NCBI RefSeq assembly: GCF_963924675.1
Contig: NC_089220.1
Span: forward strand, 50,168,639-50,232,638
DNA: 64,000 nucleotides
Direction of reading: 5' to 3'
From: Phocoena phocoena
Taxonomy: Eukaryota; Chordata; Mammalia; Artiodactyla; Phocoenidae
Shown here: positions 21,203 through 34,600 of the stretch, piece by piece
Position numbering within the stretch: the stretch's first letter is position 1
Layout: each line of letters begins with the position of its first letter
The notes under the pieces: generated by a model
Databases searched by the model: none
What the model was told of the DNA's origin: nothing
What the model saw: the letters and a program-made list of their open reading frames with translations, nothing else
Program-made: the position numbers and the translations under genes

Positions 21203-21389
21203 TTAATTGCTACTGATCCACTGATACTTATTTTCTGTTTCTTCTTTTTGGGCTCTTTGTTCTTCTCGGTGATTAACTGCAGTCCAAAATGTTATTTTTT
21301 TGAGTACTTGTTGGAGAAGTTTAGGAGGTAATAAAGATATCTGACTTTCTAAAATTATAGCATTTTTACCAATGCAGTCAAGGCATGAC
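21203..21389 (-). CDS. KLHDC1: KLHDC1 coding exon 13 (terminal)
   Basis: 187 nt completing Arg and encoding 61 residues ([16 protein letters not shown] ... KYQWISSN), then TAA at 21205-21203. The Glu/Lys/Gln-rich tail is longer than that of KLHDC2. The acceptor is TTTACAG. Confidence 0.97.
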
Positions 21390-24300
21390 CTGTAAACAAA
21401 ATATAACAGAATTATTAGTTTTTGAACCTGAACTTATAAAATATTTATAGGTAAGTAATATAAAAAATAAAACTATAAAAATTTTACACGATTATGTACT
21501 CCCCTGGTATTGTTTGGAACATGACAGGATATATATTCTTTCCAGAGTACCACAGTAATTGTATATTTTTATAGCATGGGGACCATATCTGACCAAAATC
21601 CAGGTACAACTTACCATGCATAATGTTCTTGAAGTAAAAAAGATTCAGACTTAATTTTGAAGCAGGTTAGTCTGAAGCAGACCCCTTTTCACACATCCTT
21701 CCAGCCCAATAACAATTTACTCCTCTCTGCGAGCTGTCTTCTTCTCCCATCACCCCAAGGTGCATCACCTGGTGTCCATTTTACACCCTGTGACCCGGCC
21801 CTCCCCGTAGCCCCTCCAGAAACGACTACACTGGTCTGACTGACAGCCACCCGGAGTCCCAGCCTCAAAGGCAGGCACATGCAGTCTATCTTTGCTCTTC
21901 CTCTCATTTCTATACTGCTTCATCTTCCCTATCACTGCTTATCTCCCCTTCCAAACCTCTCCTTTCTGCTTTTTGGAACACCAGCTGTGTCTACAAACAC
22001 CCCTGCTTCCTGTGACTTTCTGTCTTTGCTTTAAGTGAAATCTAAGAAAATTGCTTTGTGTGCAGCCTTCTGGAGGAAAGAGGACAAATTTCCCCTCAGC
22101 TCTGTTTTCACAGTCAGGAGCCAGTATTAGTATGTATTCTCCTCGCCCCTCACTGCTGCTTCCAGGCTGCGATCATTTTGCCGTCAGGTGTTGCCATCTA
22201 TTAACCTCCCGCTCATTCTCCCCCATCGCTGAGGATTCTGGCCCTGGACTCATCACAGTCTTGTCTCTTGACTGATTTTAGCATCTGTGTGGAAAACCCT
22301 TTTTACTCTTATGACCTTACTCAGGACAGTTCCACCTCTGAAATCTTAAACTTCCATATCCTCCTCTTGGACCATAAGCCTGTATCTTTTTAACTCTTAC
22401 ACCCCTTTACTCCTTTGACTCTTCCCTGTTCTCCAAATAATAAGACCCCCTCCAGTTGTGACTTTCTTTCCTATCCGGCCTGTCCACATGCACTTCATAG
22501 TGCATCCATGTGCACGTTCCTGTCCACATGCACTTCAATCTCCTGCCAGCAATTTTCATCTCCTTCGTCACTGTCCCTCTGTTATGCCATCCTAGCTAAA
22601 CTCCAACCACGGATAAACTCAACCATCTCCTTTCTGTGCTTGCAACCCGGCTTCTTAGTGCGGCTGGAGAAAACCACATTTCTGCAGACGTGGCCCACTG
22701 CATATCGACTTTGTTCCATCTCCGCTGAGCCCTCCTGAGTGCTCGGCACTACGATGTTACACATCCCTCGGCAGCATTCCACCCCCAGTCACCTCAGCGG
22801 CTATGTCACGTCTTCATCGCCCTCCTTAAGTTCACATCCTTACCTCTCCTCCTCCTCAGACGACCTCACCATCAGCCAAAACCTTCTCAGTGCCCTGCCC
22901 CCAACCAAGAAATTCATCTATTTTCATAGCTATACTTCCTTCTTTCGCCATTATTATTACCCCTTCCTCCAGTCAAGGGATAATTCTATTACCTGTTTGC
23001 TAAAACCGACCTCCTCAAGAGCCTACTCCATTCATTTATTCTGTTTCCAACAACTTAGTCCCCGATGGCTGCTTCCCTGAGCACAGAAACAAATATGCTC
23101 ACTCCTTCCCGGGTCGTGGTGCTCGTCCCCAGAAGTCATCCTGGCTTCCCCCTTTACCTTACCAACGTCTTAGTGTTGCCAAACTCCACGGCACTTGTCA
23201 ATCCAGATGTTCCGTGACCTCCTTACAGTAAGCAGATGCTCCATCTCCAGTTCTCTCCTCGCTCAGTTTTTGTGCTCCCGTTATCTCCTGCTTCACCTCT
23301 AGCTCTGGTCACTCGCCTGTGCCTCCTTGTCCTCTACCTTCTCTTCAAATGTTATGAGTTCTTAATGCTCAGTCGTTGGCTTCACCCTTACTCTCAAAAC
23401 TCTTCCTGGGCAGAGCTAACCCATACCCATTCACACTCCAGTGATTCTTAAATCTTTATGTCTAGCCTGGACCTTGCTCCATTTATTCAGTTAGTAACTA
23501 TTTAATGGAACGCTCTGTTGCAAGTCCCATAAGCACTTCAAGCTCAGTATGCCCCAAACCAAGTTCATCATTTCTACCCCATCCCACCTGCAAACCCAAT
23601 GCCTTCTCCATACTCTATCACTAATTCTTCCCTCTTCTTTCCCTTAGCATCCATTCAACTACCAAGTCCATTCAGCCTGCTAAATATCTCTACATCCCTC
23701 CCTTCTCCAGCCCCACTGCCACTTTCTAAATCAGACCCTCACTTTGTTCCTGATCAATGCAACAGTCTCTACTAACTTTCCTAACACAGTCACTTATCCC
23801 TCCAATTTCTTATCTACGCTGTTGCCAAAGAAATTTTATAACTTATAATATGATCATCTTATTCCTCTGCTCCAAATTTTTCAATGCTTCCTGACCTCCT
23901 GCAAGATAATGTAAACTCTTGTGCATGAGAGACACAGGTGCTAGATGACATACAGTTCCTGATTTCTTATCCAGCCTCATTTCTTACAATTCCTCACCTC
24001 ATACTTATGTCCCAGAAATACTCAAGAATTCAGTTTCCAGAACACACCATGCCTATATATATATATAAAAAAGCATGTTAGTGCAAGATATATATATCTT
24101 GCACTAACACGTTTGCACTGCTTGTTCACAGTAAATTCTTGTCTCAGACTCTTCTTCCGCTGCAAAGACTTCCCTAACCTTTGCTATCTTAACCAAGGGC
24201 CTTCTTCTCCAGTATTCTTATGAACTTTGTACCTGTTCCCCTTAAAGCAATTTTATTTTTCTATAATAGTTGTTTGAAAGCCTGCCTTCTATATTCTTAG

Positions 24301-25580
24301 CAATTTCAGGGAAAGGTCATGGCTTTTCATTTCACAGCACAGTGCCTTCCCATACTAGGCACCCAAATATTATATTTATTGATCCCTGCATATAAAGAAC
24401 TTGTAATCTACTTAAGGAAAGTGGTTATGTTCAAAACAAAAGTTAAGTAACAATACAAAGCAGGGTAAATCATTCTACCAGTTATTTCTAAACTTTGTAA
24501 AATGGAATTACCTTCGGTACTTTCAAAAATCCCAAAGTACAGACCGTACCCCAGACCAACCAAATCACAATCTGTGGGGCTGGAACACAGGCATCAATAT
24601 TTCTTGAAGTTCCCCATGAGATTCTGATGTCCAGACAAGTTTGGAAACCACAGCAGTTACAGAAGGAGTGGCTAAGAAAGACTTCAGGAATGTCCAGTTT
24701 GAGCTGTGGTTTTCAAGTGGTTTAAGCTGTGGAACGTCTAGAAGTTATAGCACACTCCTTGACACAGAGCATGTGAGCTCCTCTCTCTCTCTCTCTTCCC
24801 CTCCCTCCCTCTGTCCCATGCCTTCACCCCTGTTGTCCCTGCTGCATAAAATACCCACACATGTTCACTAGACAACTTCTTCACTCAAATCCCTCCTCCT
24901 GACTCTCACAGGCAGAAATAGGGGCTTGCTCCACAATCCACCCACTAAACTTTGTATATATTCCTTTTAAAGTAAAAGCATATCAGCTAATACACTGTAA
25001 GTCATACCACCAATTTAATAACAACTTTGGGGTTAAAAAAAGAAATTCTACTAAACTAAATTCATATATATGTGTGTCTATTACTAGACACACTCTGATT
25101 TCAGAAAAGTTTAAATATGAAAAATGTCAGGCCTAGAATCAAGGAAATACAGTATGTTTAACATTCCTACATGAACTACATTCAGTTTTACAAACAAAAC
25201 AAAAATGTGACTATATTTTAATTTTTAAAAATCACATTGGTATATGGTTCATCATTACAAATTTTATTATACTCTTAGGAAGATGTAAATATAAATTCAA
25301 GTAATAATCTACCTGAAAAATATTATAACGTTTCCCAAAAAGGAAGAAGAAAGAAATTATCATACATTAATAACATATATGTTTTAAAGTAATGAATTTT
25401 CTTACCTGAGTAGTGAATAAGGCTGTGTTTGAAAGATCAATAAATCATTACAATGACCCTAATCAACACAAAAAAGGAGTTATCAAGACTTTTGATAAAA
25501 ATAAAATACATTAATAATTGGATATTTTTATTGTATAAATGTAAAAGAAATTATGTAAAGCAGCAAATAAATCTCTAACT

Positions 25581-25627
<47 letters not shown>

Positions 25628-28600
25628 TGTACACATACCCGCTAGCTACACAAACTTTAGATACATGGTTACCATTTTTTCAGTGACCAAAAGTCTACCT
25701 AACCACAGCCTATATAAATGAAAATTTTAAAATCAGAAACATGTTTTCCCTTTAAGACAGTGGTTTCAAAATGAGAACAGTAGTGGTTTTCAAGTTTTTT
25801 GGTTTTTAAGCAGAACTTTTTTCTTCCAAATGACTCATTTTAAAATCTCTTTATTCTGTCCCCCTTTTCCAGGTGAAAGATTCTCTGGGAATTCCTAATT
25901 TGAAAATCACAGATCCAGAAGATTTTTTGAATAATGACTCTCTCATCTAAAAGTTAATGTGGAGGAGTCAGCAGAAAATTTTTCTAATACTTTCAAATAG
26001 GTCTTTAGAATTTCATAATTTATGATGATTTTAATCAGAATTCATATTTTAATGATAAACTTTGTATCCTAAATAAAGATTTCTAGTGCCAAGAAAAAGA
26101 GGACAAACCACAAAAGTTGCTTTTTAAGTAAAGTTGTGGTTTTAATCTTTTATTGAAGCACTGAATTCTCAGCCAAAGAAAGTTCTAAAACTTTCACTAC
26201 ACATAACATTTAAGTTGGAGGCCTCAGAACCTTAAAATAAACCAAATTCCCTGGAGAAAAGCCACCTTATCTCAGGGTTCACCACTCCATAGGAACAACT
26301 CTGGAGATAACTACGCCTGAAGAGGTGAAAGGGCACTGGGGCCCTCTGGTGGGCTCTGTCTCATTGCAGCCCATTCCTGACGCCTCAGCGCCTGCCATTC
26401 CCAAGTGTCCTATGCAAACCAGAGCGATCAATCCTGAGCTCCTGGCCCATCATGTACAGAATGTAAGTGTGGCCATCTCTCTGAATTTCCCAGGATGCAA
26501 GGAGTGGAAGAACAATACTTCCCAAATGCTACTCGTTTATTCCTTTCACTTTAGTTTTATCAGATTTTAAAATGAGAATGCTTTAAACTCAATGTAAAAC
26601 AGGGGTGAAGCAGTGGCAAAAGGCACATAAAATAAAAAAAAATACACTTTAAACATTCTATAGTAGTTTCCTCTTGAAGGGAGAAGCTAGCCTTGATAAT
26701 GTTCTAGTTATAAAGTTAGGTAGCAAATTTCACAAGTACTTATTATTATACTTAGTAGTTTACATATACTTTATATATATTCTTTATATGCACCAAATAT
26801 TGTGTACAAATATTTTAATTCAATAAAATTATTAACACTCGGGACTACGGGGAGGGTCAAAGAGAAATGAAGATTCATCCTTTAGAAGCTCTTCTTAATA
26901 ATTTGACTAGTGAAGTTAATAGACCTATTTTGATTTGTAAACCCCAAATATCCTGCAATGCTTCACAAAAGCCACTCATTCTGAAGATTAATCATACAGC
27001 AATGTAACATTTCATGCCCTTCCATATTTTTCAATGTGGGAGTATCAACAATCTTTTTGAACAGCCATTTAGTTTGAATAACACAATTACTCAGAGGAAA
27101 TATTTAGAATTGAAATTTTCTTACTGTGTCCAAGGAAAGTAAATCATCTTTGCTCCCACCAAATACCATTATTTCATTTTCTTTTCCCAAACAGGCTGTG
27201 TGCCATAACCTATGATTGAAAATTATGAACAGTGAAATACTATCAAGGAATAAACTGTACATTACATATAAACCAATTTTAAATAGCACACTCTAAAATT
27301 TAATCTATTTCAAAAGGGGTATGACTGAACTTGAGCCTTTGTCATAACCTCAAAGGGGTTAGATTTCAAAGATTTCTCTAGAATTATTAGAGAATTAGAT
27401 TCTAGGGTTCATTAAATCACATTGTTTCAATGAAAGAGAGGCTTCCCTATAACTTTCTTATTATATCCTCCGACCTTTTTCTAACCTCTTTATCTCACAG
27501 ATATTATCATGATATAAAACAATTTTAAAAAGAACTGATCAGCCTATTGCAGAAACAGTTTTCTTATTGCTATCTGCCATGGTGCTGTTCTCATCATTTT
27601 GACTTCCTTCCCTGTTCTCTGGTCCCCACCACCAGACAAATCCAATTGGTCGTTCTCTTTACATTAATATTGTCACACTACTTATCACCCTGGGTACAGA
27701 ATACCACACACGTTCCTTATTTCTCTGTCTCTAATCTCTTCCAGCTACTTATAGCTGATAAATAATATTTTTCAAATATTTATTGTTTTTAACCATGGAC
27801 ATTTCCTGATCAGGAAGCATCTCTGCCACTTTTCTCAGCCAAAAATTTATGACCAATAGCTATTTTTTTCCCATAAATTTTAATTCTTGCCTTTCCCCAA
27901 ATGAACCCTCTATTTCAGCCAAGTCCATTTATTCCCTGAGAGAAAAGCTTGTACCGCTTTCTAGGCTTTTGTTAGTTCACCCTGCTTCTTGGGCTTAAAA
28001 CGAGAAGTCTTTCTCTCAGAGCCTTAAAAACAGGCTCAAAATCTCCAGGAAGTGTTCCAAATACCACCCAAATTGGTTCTGTTACCCTCCCTGTTCAGCA
28101 CCTTTCAACATTTATGTGCTATTTTATAATCTCCTAACTCACATCTGAAGACAAATTGCTCTATATACTACTTTAATTGTTTGATGTAATTTGTCTCCTA
28201 ACTCGCTACGAAGACTATATATAAGGTCCTTAAGGTCAAAAATGGCCCCAGTGGTGTAAAGCCGACTGTGCCTATCAACTCCATGTTCAATGATATCACA
28301 TTGGCCATGGTGCAAATCAGCAAATGCTACAAACTAGGGCTTTTCTTTTCTTTGGTTTTGTTTTTCCTGGAGAGCGGTTGTTAACTGTTTACCAGCACAC
28401 CACTGGAATTTGGGTAATCTAATTTTATATTCTTAAAAATGCTTAATAGGGTGTTCTGCATCCAGTAGGTGCTCAAAAACTTCTGATTAACAAAAGCAAA
28501 CACAAAATACTAGCATAATTTACTCAGTGATTAAATAAACAAATTATTTCAGAAAGAAGCACAGCATCTAATGCTGTTTTGGAAATGGTCTGATAGCTCA

Positions 28601-31600
28601 TATCCATCTCTAATTTCACATTATTTGCCAAAAGTAATGTTATAGTTTTATAAAATTTAATGTTTCTGTGGGTCTAACTGAGAAAAAAGTACACATAAAT
28701 TTCTCAATTTTAGAAAATAAATTATGTTTTACAGAATCATTGTTTTGACTCTGAGAGTACTTGATTACTTTTTTTTTTTTTTGGCCGCACTGTGCAGCAT
28801 GTGGGATCTTAGTTCCCCAAACCCGTGCCCCCTGCATTGGGAGTGTGGAGTCTTAACCATTGGACCGCCAGGGAAGTCCCACTTTTCTTTCTTTCTTTCT
28901 TTCTTTTTTTTGGTACGCGGGCCTCTCACTGTTGTGGCCTCTCCCGTTGCGGAGCACAGGCTCCGGAAGCGCAGGCTCAGCGGCCATGGCTCACGGGCCC
29001 AGCCGCTCCACGGCATGTGGGATCCTCCCAGACCGGGGCACGAACCCGTGTCCCCAGCATCGGCAGGTGGACTCTCAACCACTGCGCCACCAGGGAAGCC
29101 CCCACTTTTCTTAATAGACCAAATTGCTGAAGCATCGGATGCCCCAAACAATTACATATCATCATGTCTTTTATTACCACATAACTTATTTTTAGTACAT
29201 TTATCCTTTTAATTTCCACAAATGCAAACAATTGGGTTATGCACAATTTGTTTAAATAGTTTTCTCAAACAATCATGACACATTCAAGGACAAATGCACT
29301 TGGGACCCAGAATAGGACTGTGTCATTAGAAATTTTGTTTGTGAAATACTCTGCCCAATTCTCCAACTTGTATGTTAGAACATAAATTGACACAGATCTT
29401 CAGCAACACTCAGATTATGCTGTGGGGTTGGGGATGGGGATTGGAGGAGGGACTGAGGGAAGGAGATCAAGTATAACAAATTCCCTCATAGGAAGGAATA
29501 GCTTAATTTCCAGGACAGAAAGCCATGTGTAACCTTGGAAATACTCATGAATCCAACAATGCCTAAGGCTCTATATATCAACACCTTATGGGACATCTTT
29601 TACAGACACACAAAAAAGGGACCTTGCTGATAGCCACCTATATAGGCGATCAGATATGGCTACATAGATGGCTATTCACCCAAGCACAGTTTTATCTAAG
29701 ATGACACCTGGAGAAGAGGGTGTTACACTGTAGGACGGTGGTTCTCAACCAGGGATGATTTTGCCCCCAGGGGGACATTTGACAATATCTGGAGATATTT
29801 CTGATTGTCACAATTCCAGGTGTGTGTTGGGGGAGGGTGGGGGGAGTGGGCGCAGTACTACAGGCATCTACTGGGTAAAGGCCAGAGATGCTTCTACACA
29901 TGCACAGGATACCCCTAACAGCAAAGAATAATTTGGTCCAAAATGTCAATAGTACCAAAGTTAAGAAACTTTCCACAGAATTACAAGAGGAGAATTGGGC
30001 AGCTTACATTTCAAATTATAACTTGGAAAAGTTTTCACAATATACATTTAAATGTTAAGTAAATTCTTACTTTCATAAAAAATTAGTATATATACACATA
30101 TATATGTTCTCCTTACACTAAACTGTATCTCACCTGTTCTCCTCCTCACCTCATACCTGAAGATAGATCTGCCTCTGTCTTACCCGCCTTAGGAAAACTC
30201 TGGCCTGGACTTCCATCATCGAGGAACACTGGAAAGCCTTTCCTGCCTTGATTTTGGTGACATCTAGCTTGCAACCTGATGTTCTTTTTTACAGACAGCT
30301 TATGTCCTCTCACAGCTGCTCTAAACTTATTACCTAAACATTCTAATAAAGCATATGATTTACATGACACATTAGCTGAATTCAAAGAAATCTCTTTACA
30401 TAGCTCAGTTCTAACTATATATTACTGATAATAGTTCTATGGCTCTAAACATTCTAATAAAGCATACGATTTACATGACACATTAGCTGAATTCAAAGAA
30501 ATCGCTTTACATAGCTCAGTTCTAACTATATATTACTGATAATAGTTCTATGGCTCTGATTACTCATTAAGGATTGAAATATAAAATAGGAGCAATTGAA
30601 AATTAAACATATTCTTACCACCGCTTTGGTCTATAATTAATTCATTCACACAATCAAACAACTGGAAGAGAACTAAGAGCTCATCTAGTCCGACTCCCTC
30701 ATTTCACGATGAAGAAATTGATGCTCAGTTTCTTTAAGTGACTTTCCCAAAGCCAAAAAGCTAAGTGGTAGCTGAGCAAGGACTAGAACACTGGGCTCCT
30801 GAATTTAATATAAAACTCTTTAAACAATATATTACAAAAGATCCAGAATTGCTAAAATAATACATTCCACTGAATTTTTATACATGAAAATATAAGAATG
30901 TAGTTAGGATACACATGTAGTTATGATAAACTCTAAATGTATTGTGCATATTAATATAGATATACACAATGATATATGTATATATATTTACATATAAATA
31001 TTTTCAGGCCTTTTTCTCAAGTAAGTTACTTGTTATTAAATGTCTGAAATGCATATCACCTTATGCATTAATATATCACTGACTAACTTCATATTAATAT
31101 AAATAATCTATAGTAAAAAATATTCTGAAATACATGGCATGAAAAAGAATAAAATTACTAACCATAATGATTACAAGGTACTGAATTTGAATCTCCTATG
31201 AATATATATCATACTATGCAATCAAATAAGAAAAAAATACAGTACGCATGTGATTTTCTTTGCAGTCTAATAATAATATATTTTTCTACAGTTTTTTACT
31301 CTATAACATACCACAAACAACTGTTTCCTTTTTTAAGAAATTTACATTAATGAATACATCGTACAGTTAATAAAGAAAAATAATAATCTGTCATCTACTT
31401 GATCAACATGAAAGAAATTTCCTCATTAAATTGCTCTAAATCTCTTCCAAACCCAAATAACTACTACTAAAGCCAACCCCATTCTTGTCTACTTATTAAA
31501 AATATTAACATTATATCATACTTTCAATTTCTTAGCCTTTTCACATTTATCAGGCAAGATTATACATTTACCTAAAAGAATAAAATTTTCAAATATACAA

Positions 31601-34600
31601 ATATGGATAGAAACTGAATAGTTCCTTTCTATTCAATCAGATATAATTAGAATTATAGTTAAGTTATTTGGGTAACATCATGCTTATTTGAAAGATATCC
31701 TTCCTGATGGTTTCTGGTTTTAACGGCAAACACTATAAATTCAGTGCTACATTTAATACTTTAAAATTCTTAACTATTTTACTTATTTGTCAACTTCTAG
31801 ACTTACCTGGGTTTTGTTTTAGGTAAATGTGTAAGCTGTTTCCAACAATTTGTTAAGACATTATGAATCCAACCATCACCTGCAATATTATGACAGTTCA
31901 GAAATTAAGATTAGGTATTTGGGATAAAATTTTAATTTTTTCCCCAAATTTATCATGCTACATTTATATGACTATTTTTTGTGCGTGTGCATATTTTATC
32001 ATAAAAATTCTCAAACATGTACGAAAGTCAAGTGAACATGACAACGAACCTTCACATAACCCAGATTCAACAACTACTAAGATTTTACCATATGTGCTCC
32101 ACTTATCTCTTTTTGTTATTCTTGTTGCTGAATTCTTCTAAAACAAATCCTAGCTCTTATCATTTTCTCCAAACATATTTCAGTGAGCAACACTAAAAAA
32201 AATTGGACATTTTTTACACAGCCACCATGTTATTATCACTTAACCACAATGCCACCATCACAGTCAACAAAACTAAAAGTAATTTCTCGGTATCATCTGA
32301 TACCCATATGACCATTTCTTCAGCTGAATCTTTGAGGGAGGAAACTGACTAGACTAGGAGTTAGAACATTTAATTCTCCATAGTTCAATGATGAAAAAAA
32401 GCAAATAGGAATTTGAAACAGTAGAGCTCATGAAGATACGATATTAAACAACTCAGTGAAATGGATAGATTTTAGGATTTTTTTTTCTTCCAGTTTTATT
32501 GAGATATATTTGACATACAATACTGTATATATTTAAGATGTATAGATGTTAGTTGTTTTTTTTTTTTTTCTTGCGGCACGCGGGCCTCTCACTGCTTTGG
32601 CCTCTCCCGTCGCGGAGCACAGGCTCCGGACGCTCAGGCTCAGCGGCCATGGCTCACGGGCCCAGCTGCTCCGCGGCATGTGGGATCTTCCCGGACCGGG
32701 GCACGAACCCATGTCCCCCGCATCGGTAGGCGGACTCTCAACCACTGCGCCACCATGGAAGCCCAATGTTAGTTTTTAAATTAGATTCCAAATCCTTTTT
32801 AATTAAATACCCAACAAATTAGAGAAGTATAATAATCTACAGTAACTAACATCCCCTAGAGGAACTGCTGTTCCTCCAACCAGCATGTGGCATTTCTTGG
32901 CCAGAAGACTGCCAGATACACAGTTGATGCTCAATAAATTTTTGTTGAAAAACAAATAGTTGTTTTTCGATCCTATATAAAATTATATAAATGGTTTTAA
33001 TGGTATATAAAGTTTCTTAAGAAAAACGTCTCTAGCCATAGAAAACTTCTGTGTTAAATTACAAGACACTTGTCAAACTAAGTGGATATTCTTGGTCACT
33101 TGTCTTTCTTGGTGCCACAATTACACTAGTGAAAGAAAAACTGGATTACAAAAATCACAGCCATTGGGATGAGCAGTAACAGGAGTTAAAACACTAGCTA
33201 AGCACTTTCCTTTATAGTTCTGGAACAAAAAGAGAAGCAACTGGTCTTCCCACCTTGTATTTCTAGAGCTTCCTGGGAAACGTTCCTCTTCTAATCCCCA
33301 TTCTAGCCTATAGTATAAGCATCTGGATCAAAAATTAGGAAGACACAAAATCAGAAATACTATAGTTGAAAGGGTCTTTAATTCCTCTAGGTTCAACCAC
33401 TTTTCCTTTCCCTACACTAGGAAACAGGAGAACTTAGACAAGCAAGGGTACGGAAGGAAAGGGGCCTTCTACTTCTAATTCATGATGCAACCACATAGTT
33501 GGGGATAAAGGTAAATCAGAAAATCAGAAAAGTAAAAATACCTTAAGTATCAAATACAATCAGGTAAAAAAAAGAATAAAATTTTAACTGTAGGTTAAAC
33601 TTTAATCAACTTACTTAATGGAATATTGTCTGCACTTAGTCCACCAAATAGGAAAAGCGTATCATCAGCTATTGGTGTTAAAGTATGCCATGACCGATGT
33701 TTGGGGTTTTCTCCATTAATTGGAATCCTGTGGTGAGGGAAAAAAATAGAAGAATCTAAGTACTGTGTTAGTCAAAACAAAAGTTTTCTGATCATCTCAG
33801 ATCTCAAAAGAAAAAACTGCCCTCCCTAGTATAAAAATTTTTGATTCTACTAATCCTACCTACAAGAATATTTTTAAAATATTCTTAAATTCTTGAAGAA
33901 TTTACACAATTTCTTTCCATTTAATGTCTATCCCACTTGGCCAGAACACAGACTGAAAATTAAAAAGTCAATTCCTAGTTATTCACAATGCATACTGAGC
34001 ATCATTCCTATTGAAACCAAGCTGGACCCGGTGGGGCTCCTGGGCACAAGAGCCTTTCCGTGTCCCCTTCCCTGAGTTCCAAAGGGTAGGTTCAAACGCT
34101 GCTAATCAGGGAAGGGAGAGGATGCAGACACAAGGGAGGAGCAGTCAAGAAACAATAGTGCAGCCTTTGGGCAGGGTCCTGGTTCTGCCTCAAGGGATAC
34201 ACATAATATCTTTGAGCTCTTCTGCTGAACTGCAACCCCCACCAAATGCAAGATGTTAACTACATGATGAAGCATGTTTCATTCCAGAGAAGGTCACAGT
34301 TTGCCCATCACCACCTGACGCCAGATGACCTCTGGATTGAAGGAATGTGGGCCCTGCACGTACCCTGATCCTTATCAGCAACCCCGCCCCTGGACTATAA
34401 GACTCCTCACAGGCTCCCCCTGTTGGGACACAGTTTTGAGGGCATTAGCTTGCTGTGGCTCCCTTTGCCTAGCAAAGCAATAAAGCTATTCTTTATTACT
34501 TCACCCAAAACTCTGTCTCCAAGATTTAATTTGGTGTCAGTGTTCAGAGGCTGGCTTTGGCTTCACTGTTAGTTAATCAGTAAGACTTCCTCAGGTTTTT

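Noticed and set aside
25584..25624. CRISPR-like or other functional repeat array
   Set aside because: Regular repeats in the window are simple dinucleotide tracts or dispersed transposons; no repeat-spacer pattern exists.
30146..30385. About 80-codon minus-strand open frame with a possible CAG|GTATGA donor near its end
   Set aside because: There is no convincing acceptor, no recognisable family, and its start overlaps the tandem duplication. Chance is adequate.
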